Assembly: GCA_026990035.1 (NCBI GenBank)
Contig: JALSIM010000005.1
Span: 62,001-126,000 of the forward strand
Reading direction: 5' to 3'
DNA from: Alphaproteobacteria bacterium
GTDB taxonomy: Bacteria > Pseudomonadota > Alphaproteobacteria > Geminicoccales > Geminicoccaceae
DNA length: 64,000 nt
Shown: positions 28,683 to 37,580 of the stretch, one piece after another
Position numbering within the stretch: the first letter of the stretch is position 1
Layout of the letters: the number at the start of each line of letters is the position of its first letter
The notes under the pieces: model-generated
What the model was told of the DNA's origin: nothing
Databases searched by the model: none
The model's input: the letters and a program-made list of their open reading frames with translations, nothing else
Program-made: the position numbers and the translations under genes

Positions 28683-30773
28683 TCATACCGCTCCCAGGGT
28701 GCGGATCTTGGCCTTGGGATGGATCTCGTTGTGCGAAAGCACGACCGCGGCGGGGCGGAAACGTTCGACCACCGAGCGGACATAGGGACGGACCCCGGGC
28801 GAGGTCACCAGGACCGGCAGTTCGCCCTGCATGGCCACCCGCTCGAAAGCGTCGCGCAGGGCCTTGATGAACGCCTGGAGCTGATCGGGCGGCATGTTGA
28901 GCACCCGCTCCTCACCCTCGCCCACGAGGGCCGAATGGAACCGCTCCTCCCATTCCGGCGACAGGGTCAGGATCGGGATGTAGCCGCCCGGCCCGGTGCA
29001 GGCGTGACTGATCTGGCGGGCGAGGCGGGCGCGCACATGCTCGGTGACGAAGAGAATGTTCTGGGTATGGGCGACCGCCTCGCCGATGGCCTCGAGGATG
29101 AGCGGCAGATCGCGGATCGAGACCCGCTCGGCGAGCAGCGACTGCAGCACCCGCTGGATGCCGGCACTGGAAATCCGCGCCGGGACGAGGTCGGCCACCA
29201 GTTTGCGGTACTCTTCGCTCAGCCCGTCCAGCAGCTTCTGGGTCTCGCCGAAGGTCAGCAACTCGGCGAGGTTGTCCTTGACGATCTCGGTCAGATGGGT
29301 GGTGATCACGGTCGCCGGATCGACCACCGTGTAGCCGCGCAGCAACGCCTCGTCGCGATGCCGCGGGGCCACCCATTTGGCGGCGAGGCCGAAGGTCGGC
29401 TCGGTGGTATCCTCGCCCGGCAGCTCCACCGGTTCGCCCTTCGGATCCATCACCAGCAGCATGCCGGGCCGGACCTCGCCACGTCCCGCCTCGAGTTCCT
29501 TGATCCGGACCACGTAGCTGTTGGCCGGAAGCTGGATGTTGTCCTGGATGCGCACCGGCGGCATCAGGAAACCGAGTTCGCTCGCCAGCTGACGCCGCAG
29601 GGCCTTGATCTGGTCCGGGAGCCGGGCGGCCTGCCCCTCGCCGATGAGAGTCAGGAGGCCGTAGCCCAGTTCCAGCCGGACGGGGTCGATGGCCAGGGCG
29701 TCGACCGCGCTGGTCTCGGCCGGTTCCGCCGGCGCGGGCGGCCGCGCCTCCTGCGGCTCCTCCGGCCGAGCGGCGAGGCGGTGCATCCGCCAGGCGAGTC
29801 CTCCGGCGATGGCGGAGAGCAGCAGGAACGGCAGCGCCGGAAGACCGGGCATTCCGGCGAGCACCAACATCAGCCCGGCGGTGACCCCGAGGGCCTTGGG
29901 ATGGGCGCCGAGCTGCCCGAACAAGGCCTCGTCGGTGCGCCCCCTCGTGCCGGCTTTGGAAACCAGCATGCCGGCCGCCATCGAGACGATCAGGGCGGGG
30001 ATCTGGGAGACCAGCCCGTCGCCGACGGTGAGCACCGTGTAGGTGCGGGCGGCGTCGGCGAAGCTCACCCCCATCTGACCGACCCCGATCAGCAGCCCGC
30101 CGATCAGGTTGATGGCGGTGATCAGGAGCCCGGCCACGGCATCGCCGCGGACGAACTTGGCGGCGCCGTCCATCGCCCCGTAGAAGGAGCTTTCCTCCTC
30201 GAGCTGACGACGGCGGGCGCGGGCGGTCGCCTCGTCGATGAGACCGGCGGAGAGATCGGCGTCGATCGCCATCTGCTTGCCGGGCATGGCGTCGAGGGTG
30301 AAGCGCGCGGCCACCTCGGCGATCCGCCCGGAGCCCTTGGTGATCACCACGAAATTGACGATCACGAGAATGGCGAAGACGATCAGGCCGATGACGAAAT
30401 TGCCCTGCATGATGAAGCCGCCGAAGGCCTCGATCACCCGCCCGGCGGCCGCCGTCCCCTGATGCCCTTCCGCCAGGATGAGCCGCGTCGAGGCGAGGTT
30501 CAGCGACAGCCGCAGCATGGTGGCGATCAGCAGCACCGAGGGGAAGGAGCTGAACTCGAGGGCGTTGGTGATGAAGATCGAGGTCATCAGCACCAGCACC
30601 GAAAAGGTGATCGACAGGGCCAGCAGCACGTCGAGAAGGGCGGTCGGGATCGGCAGGATGAGCACGGTGAGGATGCCCACCACCCCGAGTCCGAGCAGCA
30701 CGTCCTTCTGCTCGAGCCCCTTGCGGAGCATCGGCAGCCAGGCGGGGGTCGCCTGCGGGCCCGCTTCAGCCAT
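28683..30773 (-). CDS. flhA: Flagellar export gate protein FlhA
   Basis: Major component of the flagellar type III export gate; 696 residues. The N-terminal half has about eight membrane helices, with VGILTVLILPIPTALLDVLL and the conserved cytoplasmic FHIPEP loop region KGSGRIAEVAARFTLDAMPG containing the proton-pathway Asp (DADLSAG). The C-terminal half is the cytoplasmic chaperone/substrate-docking domain (LGYGLLTLIGEGQAARL to the end). Located between flbD and flhF; 32 bp after flbD stop. Confidence 0.96.
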   Translation of the reverse strand: MAEAGPQATPAWLPMLRKGLEQKDVLLGLGVVGILTVLILPIPTALLDVLLALSITFSVLVLMTSIFITNALEFSSFPSVLLIATMLRLSLNLASTRLILAEGHQGTAAAGRVIEAFGGFIMQGNFVIGLIVFAILVIVNFVVITKGSGRIAEVAARFTLDAMPGKQMAIDADLSAGLIDEATARARRRQLEEESSFYGAMDGAAKFVRGDAVAGLLITAINLIGGLLIGVGQMGVSFADAARTYTVLTVGDGLVSQIPALIVSMAAGMLVSKAGTRGRTDEALFGQLGAHPKALGVTAGLMLVLAGMPGLPALPFLLLSAIAGGLAWRMHRLAARPEEPQEARPPAPAEPAETSAVDALAIDPVRLELGYGLLTLIGEGQAARLPDQIKALRRQLASELGFLMPPVRIQDNIQLPANSYVVRIKELEAGRGEVRPGMLLVMDPKGEPVELPGEDTTEPTFGLAAKWVAPRHRDEALLRGYTVVDPATVITTHLTEIVKDNLAELLTFGETQKLLDGLSEEYRKLVADLVPARISSAGIQRVLQSLLAERVSIRDLPLILEAIGEAVAHTQNILFVTEHVRARLARQISHACTGPGGYIPILTLSPEWEERFHSALVGEGEERVLNMPPDQLQAFIKALRDAFERVAMQGELPVLVTSPGVRPYVRSVVERFRPAAVVLSHNEIHPKAKIRTLGAV

Positions 30774-30805
30774 CGGGATTCCTCCGGGTTCCGCGGTCGG
30801 GCGTT

Positions 30806-32122
30806 TCAGGCATGGGCCGCCGGCGGCACCGGCAGGCCGGCTTCGCTGTACTGCCGCAGCTTGTTGCGCAGGGTCCGGATCGAGATCCCGAGAATGTTCG
30901 CCGCCTGGGTGCGGTTGCCGAGGGTATGCTGCAGGGTCTGGAGGATCAGGTCACGCTCCATCTCGGCGACGGTCCGGCCGACCACGGGTGCCGCCGGCGC
31001 CGCACCTTCGCCGCCGGCCGCGGGCGGTGCCCGGAGATCGATGGCGGCGGCGTCGATCACTTCGCCCTGCGCAAGCAGGACCGCCCGATGGATGCAGTTC
31101 TCGAGTTCGCGCACATTGCCGCGCCAGTGATGGGCGCGCAGGCGGGCGAGCGCGTCCGCGGTGAGGGGACGCTCCGGCAGGCCGTTGGCGGCGGCGTGCT
31201 TTCTGGCGAAATGGCGGGCGAGCGCGACGATGTCGGCGGGCCGCTCACGCAGCGGCGGCAGCCGCAGGCACAGCACGTTCAGACGATAGTAGAGATCCTC
31301 GCGAAACCGGCCTTCGGCCACCGCCTGCTCGAGATCCCGGTTGCTGGTGGCGATGACCCGGATGTCGACCCGCACCGGGCCGCCGCCGCCGACCCGGTCG
31401 ATCTCGCGTTCCTGGATCGCCCGCAGCAGCTTGGCCTGGAGGCGAATGTCCATCTCGCTGATCTCGTCGAGCAGCAGGGTGCCCCCGCTCGCTTCCTCGA
31501 ACTTGCCGATGCGGCGGGCGACGGCGCCGGTGAACGCCCCCTTCTCGTGGCCGAACAGCTCGGATTCCAGAAGGTTTTCGGGAATCGCGGCGCAGTTGAC
31601 GGAGATGAAGGGGCCGCCCGAGCGCCGGCTGTTGGCGTGGAGAAAGCGTGCCAGGACTTCCTTGCCGGTGCCGCTCTCGCCGGTGATCAGCACGCTCGCA
31701 TCGGCCGGCGCGTAGCGACGGGCGAGTCGCAGCGTTTCCAGCATCACCGGATCCTCGACGACGAGATCGCGGCCGCTGTCGGCGACCGCCTCGAGGACCG
31801 CGGCGATCAGCTCGCTGTCCGGCGGCAGGGGGATGAATTCACGGGCCCCGGCACGGATCGCGGCGACCGCCGCCCGGGGATCGGCGTCGACTCCGTAGAC
31901 CACGACCGGGACGCAGATCCGCTCCTGGAGCAGGCGGTCGATGATCCGGCGGATATCGAGACGGACCTCGACGAGCAGCAGATCGGCCCCCCGGCCGCTG
32001 CGCAGATCGTGCATCGCCTGGTCGAAGGTCGCCACCTGGCGCACCTCGGCGCCGCGGCCGGCGGCGATCCGGCTGGCTTCGACGACCTCCCGAGCATGTT
32101 CGCCAACGATCAGCAACCGCAT
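30806..32122 (-). CDS. flbD: Sigma-54-dependent flagellar regulator FlbD, with degenerate receiver
   Basis: Enhancer-binding protein that activates sigma-54 flagellar promoters and, in Caulobacter, represses fliF. 438 residues: receiver-like domain 1-115, AAA+ domain about 122-345, Fis-type HTH at the C-terminus (RTQAANILGISIRTLRNKLR). Walker A GESGTGKE 148-155; the sigma-54 contact loop is ELFGHEKGAFTGAVARR. The receiver lacks all the phosphorylation residues: the acidic pair is G7-E8, the acceptor position holds Glu52 (LLVEVR) and the conserved Lys is Leu99 (IPLPP). This matches FlbD, which in Caulobacter is controlled by the partner FliX instead of phosphorylation. No fliX gene is in the window. 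Confidence 0.92.
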   Translation of the reverse strand: MRLLIVGEHAREVVEASRIAAGRGAEVRQVATFDQAMHDLRSGRGADLLLVEVRLDIRRIIDRLLQERICVPVVVYGVDADPRAAVAAIRAGAREFIPLPPDSELIAAVLEAVADSGRDLVVEDPVMLETLRLARRYAPADASVLITGESGTGKEVLARFLHANSRRSGGPFISVNCAAIPENLLESELFGHEKGAFTGAVARRIGKFEEASGGTLLLDEISEMDIRLQAKLLRAIQEREIDRVGGGGPVRVDIRVIATSNRDLEQAVAEGRFREDLYYRLNVLCLRLPPLRERPADIVALARHFARKHAAANGLPERPLTADALARLRAHHWRGNVRELENCIHRAVLLAQGEVIDAAAIDLRAPPAAGGEGAAPAAPVVGRTVAEMERDLILQTLQHTLGNRTQAANILGISIRTLRNKLRQYSEAGLPVPPAAHA

Positions 32123-32209
32123 TCCGGTTCTTCTCCGAAGACAGCTTCGACGGGCGGATCTTCCATCGCCCGGATCATGGCCCGGTCTTGGTTAAGATTT
32201 CCCTACGAA

Positions 32210-33031
32210 TCAGACGCTTTCGTCGAGTTGCTGGAGCGGCGGCAGACAGCCTTCCAGGATCGAGGCGAGATAGCGCGGGTTTTCGCCCTGAGCGAGTGAC
32301 TGCACCGTCAGCTCCTCCATCCGGGCGAGCCGGCTTTCCGCCTCGACCTGGCGGGACAACTTGTCGGCGAGCGGGGTCAGCAGGGCGTGTCCCAGCAGGG
32401 CGCCGTAGAAGGTGGTCAGCAGGGCGACCGCCATCGCCGGACCGATGCCCTGCGGATCGTCGAGGCGGACGAGCATCGCCACCAGGCCGATCAGCGTGCC
32501 CATGAGCCCCATCGCCGGCGCCGTCTCGGCGGCCCGGCGAAGCACCGCTTCGGCCGTCAGCAGCGGTTCGAGGAGACGGTGGCGCTCCCGTCGCAGGAGT
32601 GGCGGCAACTGGGCGGCGGCCCGTCCTTCCAGAAGATACAGGAGGCCGCGGGCGAGAACCTGCCGGGTACCGTATTCCGGAAGACGGGCCTCCAGCGACA
32701 CGAGCCCTTCACGACGCGCCGTGCGGGCGAGATCGAGCAGCCATCGTGCGTGCTGCAGCGGATCCGGAAGCCGTGGCAGAGCCGCGAGTCGCGCCGTGAC
32801 CCGGGCGCTGTGCAGGAGCTGCGCGGGACCGAAAGCGGTCGTCGTCACCGCCAGCGTGCCGCCGATCACGATCAGCAGGGCCGCCGGATCGAGAAAGGCC
32901 CGCCAGTTGGCATCGAGGGCGATGGCGAGCCCGAGCAGCCCGAAGGTCGCGAGCAGCCCGGCGAGGGTACCGATTTCGAGGCCGATCCCGCGCGCCGCCG
33001 GGCGGCGCCGCGAGGGCAGCGCCGCCTTCAC
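32210..33031 (-). CDS. MotA/PomA-type stator-like protein in the fliF operon
   Basis: Integral membrane protein of the MotA/TolQ/ExbB superfamily, 273 residues. Two N-terminal hydrophobic segments (GTLAGLLATFGLLGLAIALD and LLIVIGGTLAVTTTAFGP), a long cytoplasmic loop and two later segments (APAMGLMGTLIGLVAMLVRL, VALLTTFYGALLGHALLTPL). The TLAVTTTAFGP and MGTLIGLVAML blocks are MotA-type. No MotB homologue is next to it. The gene starts at GTG 33031, one base after the fliN stop, and precedes flbD, a place that, as I recall, related Rhodospirillales genomes also give to a MotA-like gene. It may be a stator subunit or a basal-body factor. Confidence 0.85.
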   Translation of the reverse strand: MKAALPSRRRPAARGIGLEIGTLAGLLATFGLLGLAIALDANWRAFLDPAALLIVIGGTLAVTTTAFGPAQLLHSARVTARLAALPRLPDPLQHARWLLDLARTARREGLVSLEARLPEYGTRQVLARGLLYLLEGRAAAQLPPLLRRERHRLLEPLLTAEAVLRRAAETAPAMGLMGTLIGLVAMLVRLDDPQGIGPAMAVALLTTFYGALLGHALLTPLADKLSRQVEAESRLARMEELTVQSLAQGENPRYLASILEGCLPPLQQLDESV

Positions 33032-33032
33032 G

Positions 33033-33392
33033 CTACTGCTCGCTCTTGATGATTTCCGTCATGGTGATGCCGAGATGGTCGTCGACGATCATCACTTCGC
33101 CACGGGCGATCAGACGGTTGTTGACATAGACATCGACCGGTTCGCCGACCTTGCGGTCGAGCTCCACCACCGCGCCGCGTCCGAGCCGCAGGAGCTGGCC
33201 GACCGGCATCGAGGCCCGTCCCAGAACCGCGCTGATCTGCACCGGAACGTCGTACACCGCGGTCAGCCGCCTAGGACCGGTGCCCGAACCGTTCTCCGCT
33301 TCCTCTCCCGAGCCGGCCTCCGCGGCCGCCGTCTCCTGCACCGCCGGCGGAGTCTCGTTCTCCTGGGGTGGAGCTTCCTCGTGTTCGCTCAT
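33033..33392 (-). CDS. fliN: Flagellar motor switch protein FliN
   Basis: Cytoplasmic C-ring component, partner of FliG and FliM, and docking site for FliH. 119 residues. ATG 33392 is chosen over the longer open frame because it gives an acidic linker (EHEEAPPQENETPP) followed by the SpoA domain, the normal FliN design. SpoA landmarks: YDVPVQISAVLGR, LLRLGRGAVVELDRKVGEPV, DVYVNNRLIARGEVMIVDD, GITMTEI. Lies 5 bp after fliH and 1 bp before the motA-like gene. Confidence 0.94.
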   Translation of the reverse strand: MSEHEEAPPQENETPPAVQETAAAEAGSGEEAENGSGTGPRRLTAVYDVPVQISAVLGRASMPVGQLLRLGRGAVVELDRKVGEPVDVYVNNRLIARGEVMIVDDHLGITMTEIIKSEQ

Positions 33393-33397
33393 CCTCG

Positions 33398-34243
33398 CTA
33401 CTCCTCTGCTGAATCGGGCGATGGATCTCGCCCGCCGGGGGGCGAAGCGTCCTCTTCCTCCGCGACCCGTTCCGACGCCGAGAGCACCCCGCCCACCGCC
33501 TCCGCGATCCGGGCGCAGATCTCCTCCGCCCGCCGTTCGAGGAAACCGTGCCGCCGGTCGATGCGGAAATCGCCGGCGCTCATCGCCGGGTCGGCCACCA
33601 CCCGCCATGCCGTCCCGGTTCCGGTCCTACCCGCGCTCCTCGGGAGAAAGCGGGCGAGATCCTCGGCGAGCTCCGGACAGACCCGGACCTCGAGTCCCTC
33701 CTCCGGCCCCATACGGTCGAGAATCCCGGTCACCGCCGCCGTCACTTCCGCGTTCCCCAGCCGCTGGACGAGACTCGGGACGGCGGCCTCGGCGAAGCTG
33801 CGGATCACCTCCGCGAGTTGGGCACGGAGCTGCCGCCAGACCGTGTCACCGCTGCCGGCGAGCTCCTCGAGGCGGGCCTCGAAGCGGGTCAGCGCGGCAT
33901 TCCGGAGTTCCGCCTCCCGTCGCGCCGCCAGCTCCCCAACCCTTCGCTCGGCCCGTCGCGTCACCGCGGCGCAGATCCGCGCCACCTCGTCCTCGTCGAA
34001 CAGGAGGGGCACCGTTTCCGCCGCCGGCACCACACCGGCCGGGGCGGCGGCGGGAGCCGGCGCCGGCTCCTCATCGGGAGGGCCGACGACGATCTCCTGC
34101 CAGGGCAAGGCGCCCCGGCCGTTCGACCGCGGGCGGGCGACACGACGGTCCTCGCCGCCGGGGGCGAACCGCACCGATTCGAAGACCTCCTCCACGGTGT
34201 CGGTTTCCACGGCGTCAGTAGATGAGCTCATCTTCCTTGCCAT
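33398..34243 (-). CDS. fliH: FliH-like flagellar export regulator (FlbE-type)
   Basis: Probable FliH, the negative regulator of the export ATPase FliI and link to FliN; the Caulobacter counterpart at this place is FlbE. 281 residues: disordered acidic/Pro-Ala N-terminus, a helical coiled-coil-like middle ([20 protein letters not shown] to about residue 145) and a C-terminal domain with [19 protein letters not shown] and [19 protein letters not shown], the usual ending of FliH/YscL proteins. FliI is not in the window. Starts within the fliG end; ATG 34243 and ATG 34231 (MSSSTDAVE) are both possible, neither with a well-placed ribosome-binding site. Identification leans on position. Confidence 0.75.
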   Translation of the reverse strand: MARKMSSSTDAVETDTVEEVFESVRFAPGGEDRRVARPRSNGRGALPWQEIVVGPPDEEPAPAPAAAPAGVVPAAETVPLLFDEDEVARICAAVTRRAERRVGELAARREAELRNAALTRFEARLEELAGSGDTVWRQLRAQLAEVIRSFAEAAVPSLVQRLGNAEVTAAVTGILDRMGPEEGLEVRVCPELAEDLARFLPRSAGRTGTGTAWRVVADPAMSAGDFRIDRRHGFLERRAEEICARIAEAVGGVLSASERVAEEEDASPPGGRDPSPDSAEE

Positions 34244-35228
34244 CGAGCAGCATGATCTCGCCGGCCGCCGCCAGCTCCTTGGCCATGTTGACGAGGTACT
34301 GCTGGGCCTCCTCGACGTCGCGCAGCCGTACCGGTCCCATCGCCGCCATGTCCTCCTTGAGGATCTTGGCGGCCCGTTCCGACATGTTGGCGAAGAACAC
34401 TTCCCGCAGGCTTTCGCTGGCGCCCTTGAGGGCGACCGCGATGCGGTCGTTGCCGGCGTTGCGGATGAGGGTCTGGATGCCGCTCGCGTCGAGCTTGGCG
34501 AGATCCTCGAAGGTGAACATGAGGGACTTCACCCGATCCGCGATCTCCCGGTTCCGCTCCTCCAGCGCGGCCATGTAACGGCTCTCGGTCGCGGAATCGA
34601 GATAGTTGAAGATCTCCGCCATCATCTCGTAATTGTCGCGACGGCTGGTCCGGGCGAGATTGGTCATGAACTCGGCCCTGAGGGTACGTTCGAGATCGTT
34701 CAAGATGTCCTTCTGGACGACCTCCATGTTGAGCATCCGCATGATCACCTCGATGGCGAAGTCTTCGGGGAGGTTGGCCAGCACCCGGGCGGCATGCGCC
34801 ATCTCGAGGCGGGACAGGACCACGGCCACGGTCTGCGGGTATTCGTTCTTCAGGTAGGAGGCCAGTACCGTCTCGTTGACGTTGCACAGTTTCTCCCAGA
34901 CGGTCCGGCCGGCGGGCCCACGGATCTCTTCCATGATGCTCTCGACGGTGTCGGGATCGAGCACCTGCTTGAGCAGTTTCTCGGTGGTCTCGTAGGAACC
35001 GACGACCCCGCCGGTATTCGCCAGCCCGCCGGCGAACTCGCGGATCACCTTTTCGACGATCTCGCTGTCCACCCGGCCCATCAGGGACATCGTTTGCGAG
35101 ATGTCCTTCACCTCCTCGATATCCAGCAGTTTGAAGATCTTGGCCGCGTGCTCCTCGTTCACCGCGAGCATCAGGATGCCGGCCTTTTCGGGACCGGTGA
35201 GCTTGTCGTAGCGGAGCTGCTGGACCAT
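34215..35228 (-). CDS. fliG: Flagellar motor switch protein FliG
   Basis: C-ring rotor protein that takes torque from MotA and anchors to FliF. 337 residues. N-terminal domain ([20 protein letters not shown]), middle domain with the EHPQ-like [19 protein letters not shown], and the C-terminal torque helix with charged residues in [25 protein letters not shown] replaces EHPQ, as in other alphaproteobacteria. Sits 14 bp after fliF, overlapping the fliH start. Confidence 0.97.
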   Translation of the reverse strand: MVQQLRYDKLTGPEKAGILMLAVNEEHAAKIFKLLDIEEVKDISQTMSLMGRVDSEIVEKVIREFAGGLANTGGVVGSYETTEKLLKQVLDPDTVESIMEEIRGPAGRTVWEKLCNVNETVLASYLKNEYPQTVAVVLSRLEMAHAARVLANLPEDFAIEVIMRMLNMEVVQKDILNDLERTLRAEFMTNLARTSRRDNYEMMAEIFNYLDSATESRYMAALEERNREIADRVKSLMFTFEDLAKLDASGIQTLIRNAGNDRIAVALKGASESLREVFFANMSERAAKILKEDMAAMGPVRLRDVEEAQQYLVNMAKELAAAGEIMLLDGKEDELIY

Positions 35229-35242
35229 TTCCTCTCCCCGTT

Positions 35243-37066
35243 TCAGCTATGCAGCCAGCCGCGGATGACCCGTACCGCCTCTTCCGGGTAGCGCTCGAGA
35301 ATGTCGGCCACCTCGTTGACCAGCGACGCCTTGACCTTGCCGGCGACCTTGTCGAGGTTGACGAGCTCGTGTCCTCCGTCGTCGGCTCCGCCGTCCGTGC
35401 CGGGTTCCGCACCGCTCGACGGTGGCTCACCCGGGGTCGACGCCCGCCCGGGGGCGGTGCCGTCGGCGGTCGGGAGCTCGGCCTGAACGACGACCGGCCG
35501 ACCGCGCTCGTCGACGGTCACCAGCGTGCCGCTCGCCCCGTGGACGAGGAGCGGCTTGCCGTCGGCCCCGACCACCACCGCGGTCTGCTCCGGTCGGACC
35601 TGACCGCCGGTGCTGCCGGACAGCAGCCGGCCGATCAGCGGCCGGACACCGAACAGCAGGACGAGGGTACCGAACAGGAGCCACAGGAGCGTCTCGAGAT
35701 AGCGCCCGTAGCGTTCGAGCAGGGTCGACAGCAGATCCGGCTCCTCGACCGGGGCGATTTCCGGCTGGACGAAGGGACGGCTGACGATCTCGATGCGATC
35801 GCCGCGTTCCTCGTCGATCCCCACCGCGCTGCGGGCCAGGGCCTCGAGCTGGGCCAGCTCCTCCCGGTCGCGGGGCTCGAACACCAGGTTGCCGCTGCCG
35901 TCGTCGACATAGCTGCCGTCGACCTGGATGGCCACGAACAGGCGCCGTACCGTCCCGCCCCGCTTGCGCTGGAGCCGCTGCTTGCGGGAGATTTCGTAAT
36001 TGACGGTTTCCTCGGTGCGTTCGACCTGCTCCTGGCTGGTGGGGCCGCCGCCAGCCGCCGGCGCGGCGGGGAGATTGTTGCCGACGGTGACCGCGTTGTC
36101 GGCACCGGCCTCGTTGCGGTTGCTGACCTCCTCGGTGGTCCGCGTGCTGCGCACCACCTGTCCCTGAGGGTCGTAGAGCTCCTCGGTCACCGAGAGCTCG
36201 TCGAAATCGATCTCCGCCGTGACCTGGGCGTCGACCCGACCCGGACCGATGCTGCGCTCGAGAAGGGAAACCAGTTTCGCCCGGAGCTGCTCCTCGTAGG
36301 CGCGGCGGTATTCCTCGGTGCGATCGAGGAGGAACGGCTCCGAGCCGTCCTCGCCCCGCGCCAGCAGATTGCCGCGGTCGTCCATCACCGTCACCCGCTC
36401 TGCGGCCAGCCCCGGCACCGCGCTGGCCACCAGATAGCGGACCCCCTCCACCTGCCTCCGGTCGAGCTCGGCGGCGCCGTTCAGGGTCAGGAGGACGGAG
36501 GCACTCGGGGTCTCCACCTCCCGCTGGAACAGGCGTCGCTGCGGCTGGACCAGATGCACGCGGGCGGCGCGTACTTCCCGGAGGCTGGCGATGGTCCGGG
36601 CGAGCTCACCCTCGAGGGCCCGCCGCAGATTGACGTTGGCGAGAAAGTCGGTGGTCGTGAAGCCGTTGGCCCCGTCGAACAGCTCGTAACCGACGACATC
36701 GCCGGCCGGCATGCCGTCCTGGGCGAGGGTCATCCGCAGGCGCGTGACTTCCTCCGCCGGCACCAGCACCGCATCCCCCCTCTCGCTGAGGCGATAGGGT
36801 GTTCCCAGGGCCTCGAGACGATCGACGAGAGCCGCCGCATCGGCCGGCTGCAGGCCGCCGAACAGGAGCGTGTAGCGGGGTTCGGCCACCCGGAAGGCGA
36901 TGAAGGCGAGAAGGGCGAGAAGACCGGCCGCCACCAAACCCAGGGCGAGGATCCGGCCCGGCCCCAGCGCCTGGATCTGGGCCAGGAAGGCGGCGGGCCC
37001 GTGGCGCGGCCCCTCGGCCGGCGCCAGCGCCGGCGGAGAAGGGGCCGCTTCGATTTCCTGCGCCAT
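35243..37066 (-). CDS. fliF: Flagellar MS-ring protein FliF
   Basis: Forms the MS ring in the inner membrane, the first structure of flagellar assembly. 607 residues from ATG 37066 ([12 protein letters not shown]...); an upstream in-frame ATG at 37114 would add 16 residues but is close to the regulatory site. Two membrane helices: [19 protein letters not shown] near residue 40 and [18 protein letters not shown] near 475. Between them lie the periplasmic ring-building domains ([40 protein letters not shown]). The C-terminus ([20 protein letters not shown]) is the FliG-binding peptide. First gene of the nine-gene operon ending at flhG. Confidence 0.96.
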   Translation of the reverse strand: MAQEIEAAPSPPALAPAEGPRHGPAAFLAQIQALGPGRILALGLVAAGLLALLAFIAFRVAEPRYTLLFGGLQPADAAALVDRLEALGTPYRLSERGDAVLVPAEEVTRLRMTLAQDGMPAGDVVGYELFDGANGFTTTDFLANVNLRRALEGELARTIASLREVRAARVHLVQPQRRLFQREVETPSASVLLTLNGAAELDRRQVEGVRYLVASAVPGLAAERVTVMDDRGNLLARGEDGSEPFLLDRTEEYRRAYEEQLRAKLVSLLERSIGPGRVDAQVTAEIDFDELSVTEELYDPQGQVVRSTRTTEEVSNRNEAGADNAVTVGNNLPAAPAAGGGPTSQEQVERTEETVNYEISRKQRLQRKRGGTVRRLFVAIQVDGSYVDDGSGNLVFEPRDREELAQLEALARSAVGIDEERGDRIEIVSRPFVQPEIAPVEEPDLLSTLLERYGRYLETLLWLLFGTLVLLFGVRPLIGRLLSGSTGGQVRPEQTAVVVGADGKPLLVHGASGTLVTVDERGRPVVVQAELPTADGTAPGRASTPGEPPSSGAEPGTDGGADDGGHELVNLDKVAGKVKASLVNEVADILERYPEEAVRVIRGWLHS

Positions 37067-37126
37067 GATCTGACCGTTCCGTCCGGATTCGGTGGCAGCG
37101 AACGGCCGGACCATAGCGCCGGTCCG

Positions 37127-37142
37127 GTGAACAGGAGGTTAA
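37127..37142 (-). promoter_or_regulatory. Candidate CtrA box upstream of fliF
   Basis: On the minus strand the site reads TTAA-N7-TTCAC (TTAACCTCCTGTTCAC), one mismatch from the CtrA consensus TTAA-N7-TTAAC. It ends about 60 bp before the fliF start and lies between fliF and the sciP stop. The Caulobacter fliF operon is a known class II target of CtrA, so site, spacing and context agree. Confidence 0.5.
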
Positions 37143-37176
37143 CACGGCCCCGGGGACGGCGCCGCCGTCTCCGACC

Positions 37177-37452
37177 TCAGCCGCGGAACTCCTGCAGTCT
37201 CGTCACCCGCAATCCGTTGAGACCGTGGCGGTCGATCGCCCGTTCCCAGGACGAGAACTCTTCGGGGGTGAGATTGTAGCGCGCACAGGCCTCCTCGAAG
37301 GTCAGCAGCCCGCCGCGCACCGCCGCCACCACCTCCGCCTTGCGCCGGGCGACCCAGCGCCGGGTGTCCGGCGGCGGCAGATCGTCGAGGCCGAGGGGCC
37401 GTCCGCTCGGACCGATGACCTTGGGCTTCGGGCGGGTTTCCACATCCGACAT
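37177..37452 (-). CDS. sciP: CtrA inhibitor SciP (DUF1153)
   Basis: Small DNA-binding/CtrA-binding protein that in Caulobacter blocks CtrA-activated transcription in swarmer cells. 91 residues from ATG 37452, the length of known SciP (about 93); the longer frame back to 37509 lacks family features. Diagnostic blocks are KVIGPSGRPLGLDDLPPPDT, RRWVARRKAEVVAAVRGGLL, FEEACARYNLTPEEFSSWE and IDRHGLNGLRVTRLQEFR; the EEACARYNLTPEEFSSW part is a helix-turn-helix. Placed between the CtrA-type fliF promoter and the hook gene flgE, an apt place for a regulator of flagellar class II genes. Confidence 0.88.
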   Translation of the reverse strand: MSDVETRPKPKVIGPSGRPLGLDDLPPPDTRRWVARRKAEVVAAVRGGLLTFEEACARYNLTPEEFSSWERAIDRHGLNGLRVTRLQEFRG

Positions 37453-37522
37453 GAGGCAACTCCCGCTGGTTCCTCCGACCGGTTCGTCGGTTCGCGACAC
37501 GACACTCATTTACGAGATACCT

Positions 37523-37538
37523 CTTAAAGGAGAGCTAA
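37523..37538 (-). promoter_or_regulatory. Candidate CtrA box upstream of sciP
   Basis: Minus-strand TTAG-N7-TTAAG (TTAGCTCTCCTTTAAG) within an AT-rich 128-bp gap between the flgE stop and the sciP start, about 70 bp upstream of sciP. Two mismatches from TTAA-N7-TTAAC. In Caulobacter sciP is itself transcribed under CtrA control, which would make this a feedback pair. Confidence 0.4.
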
Positions 37539-37580
37539 TCATTCTGGTAAACGACCATTATCCATGATCTCGAAGTCCAT

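Noticed and set aside
28023-31130. 1035-codon plus-strand frame opposite flhF, flhA and flbD
   Set aside because: Antisense to known flagellar genes; low-complexity His/Gln/Glu-rich translation.
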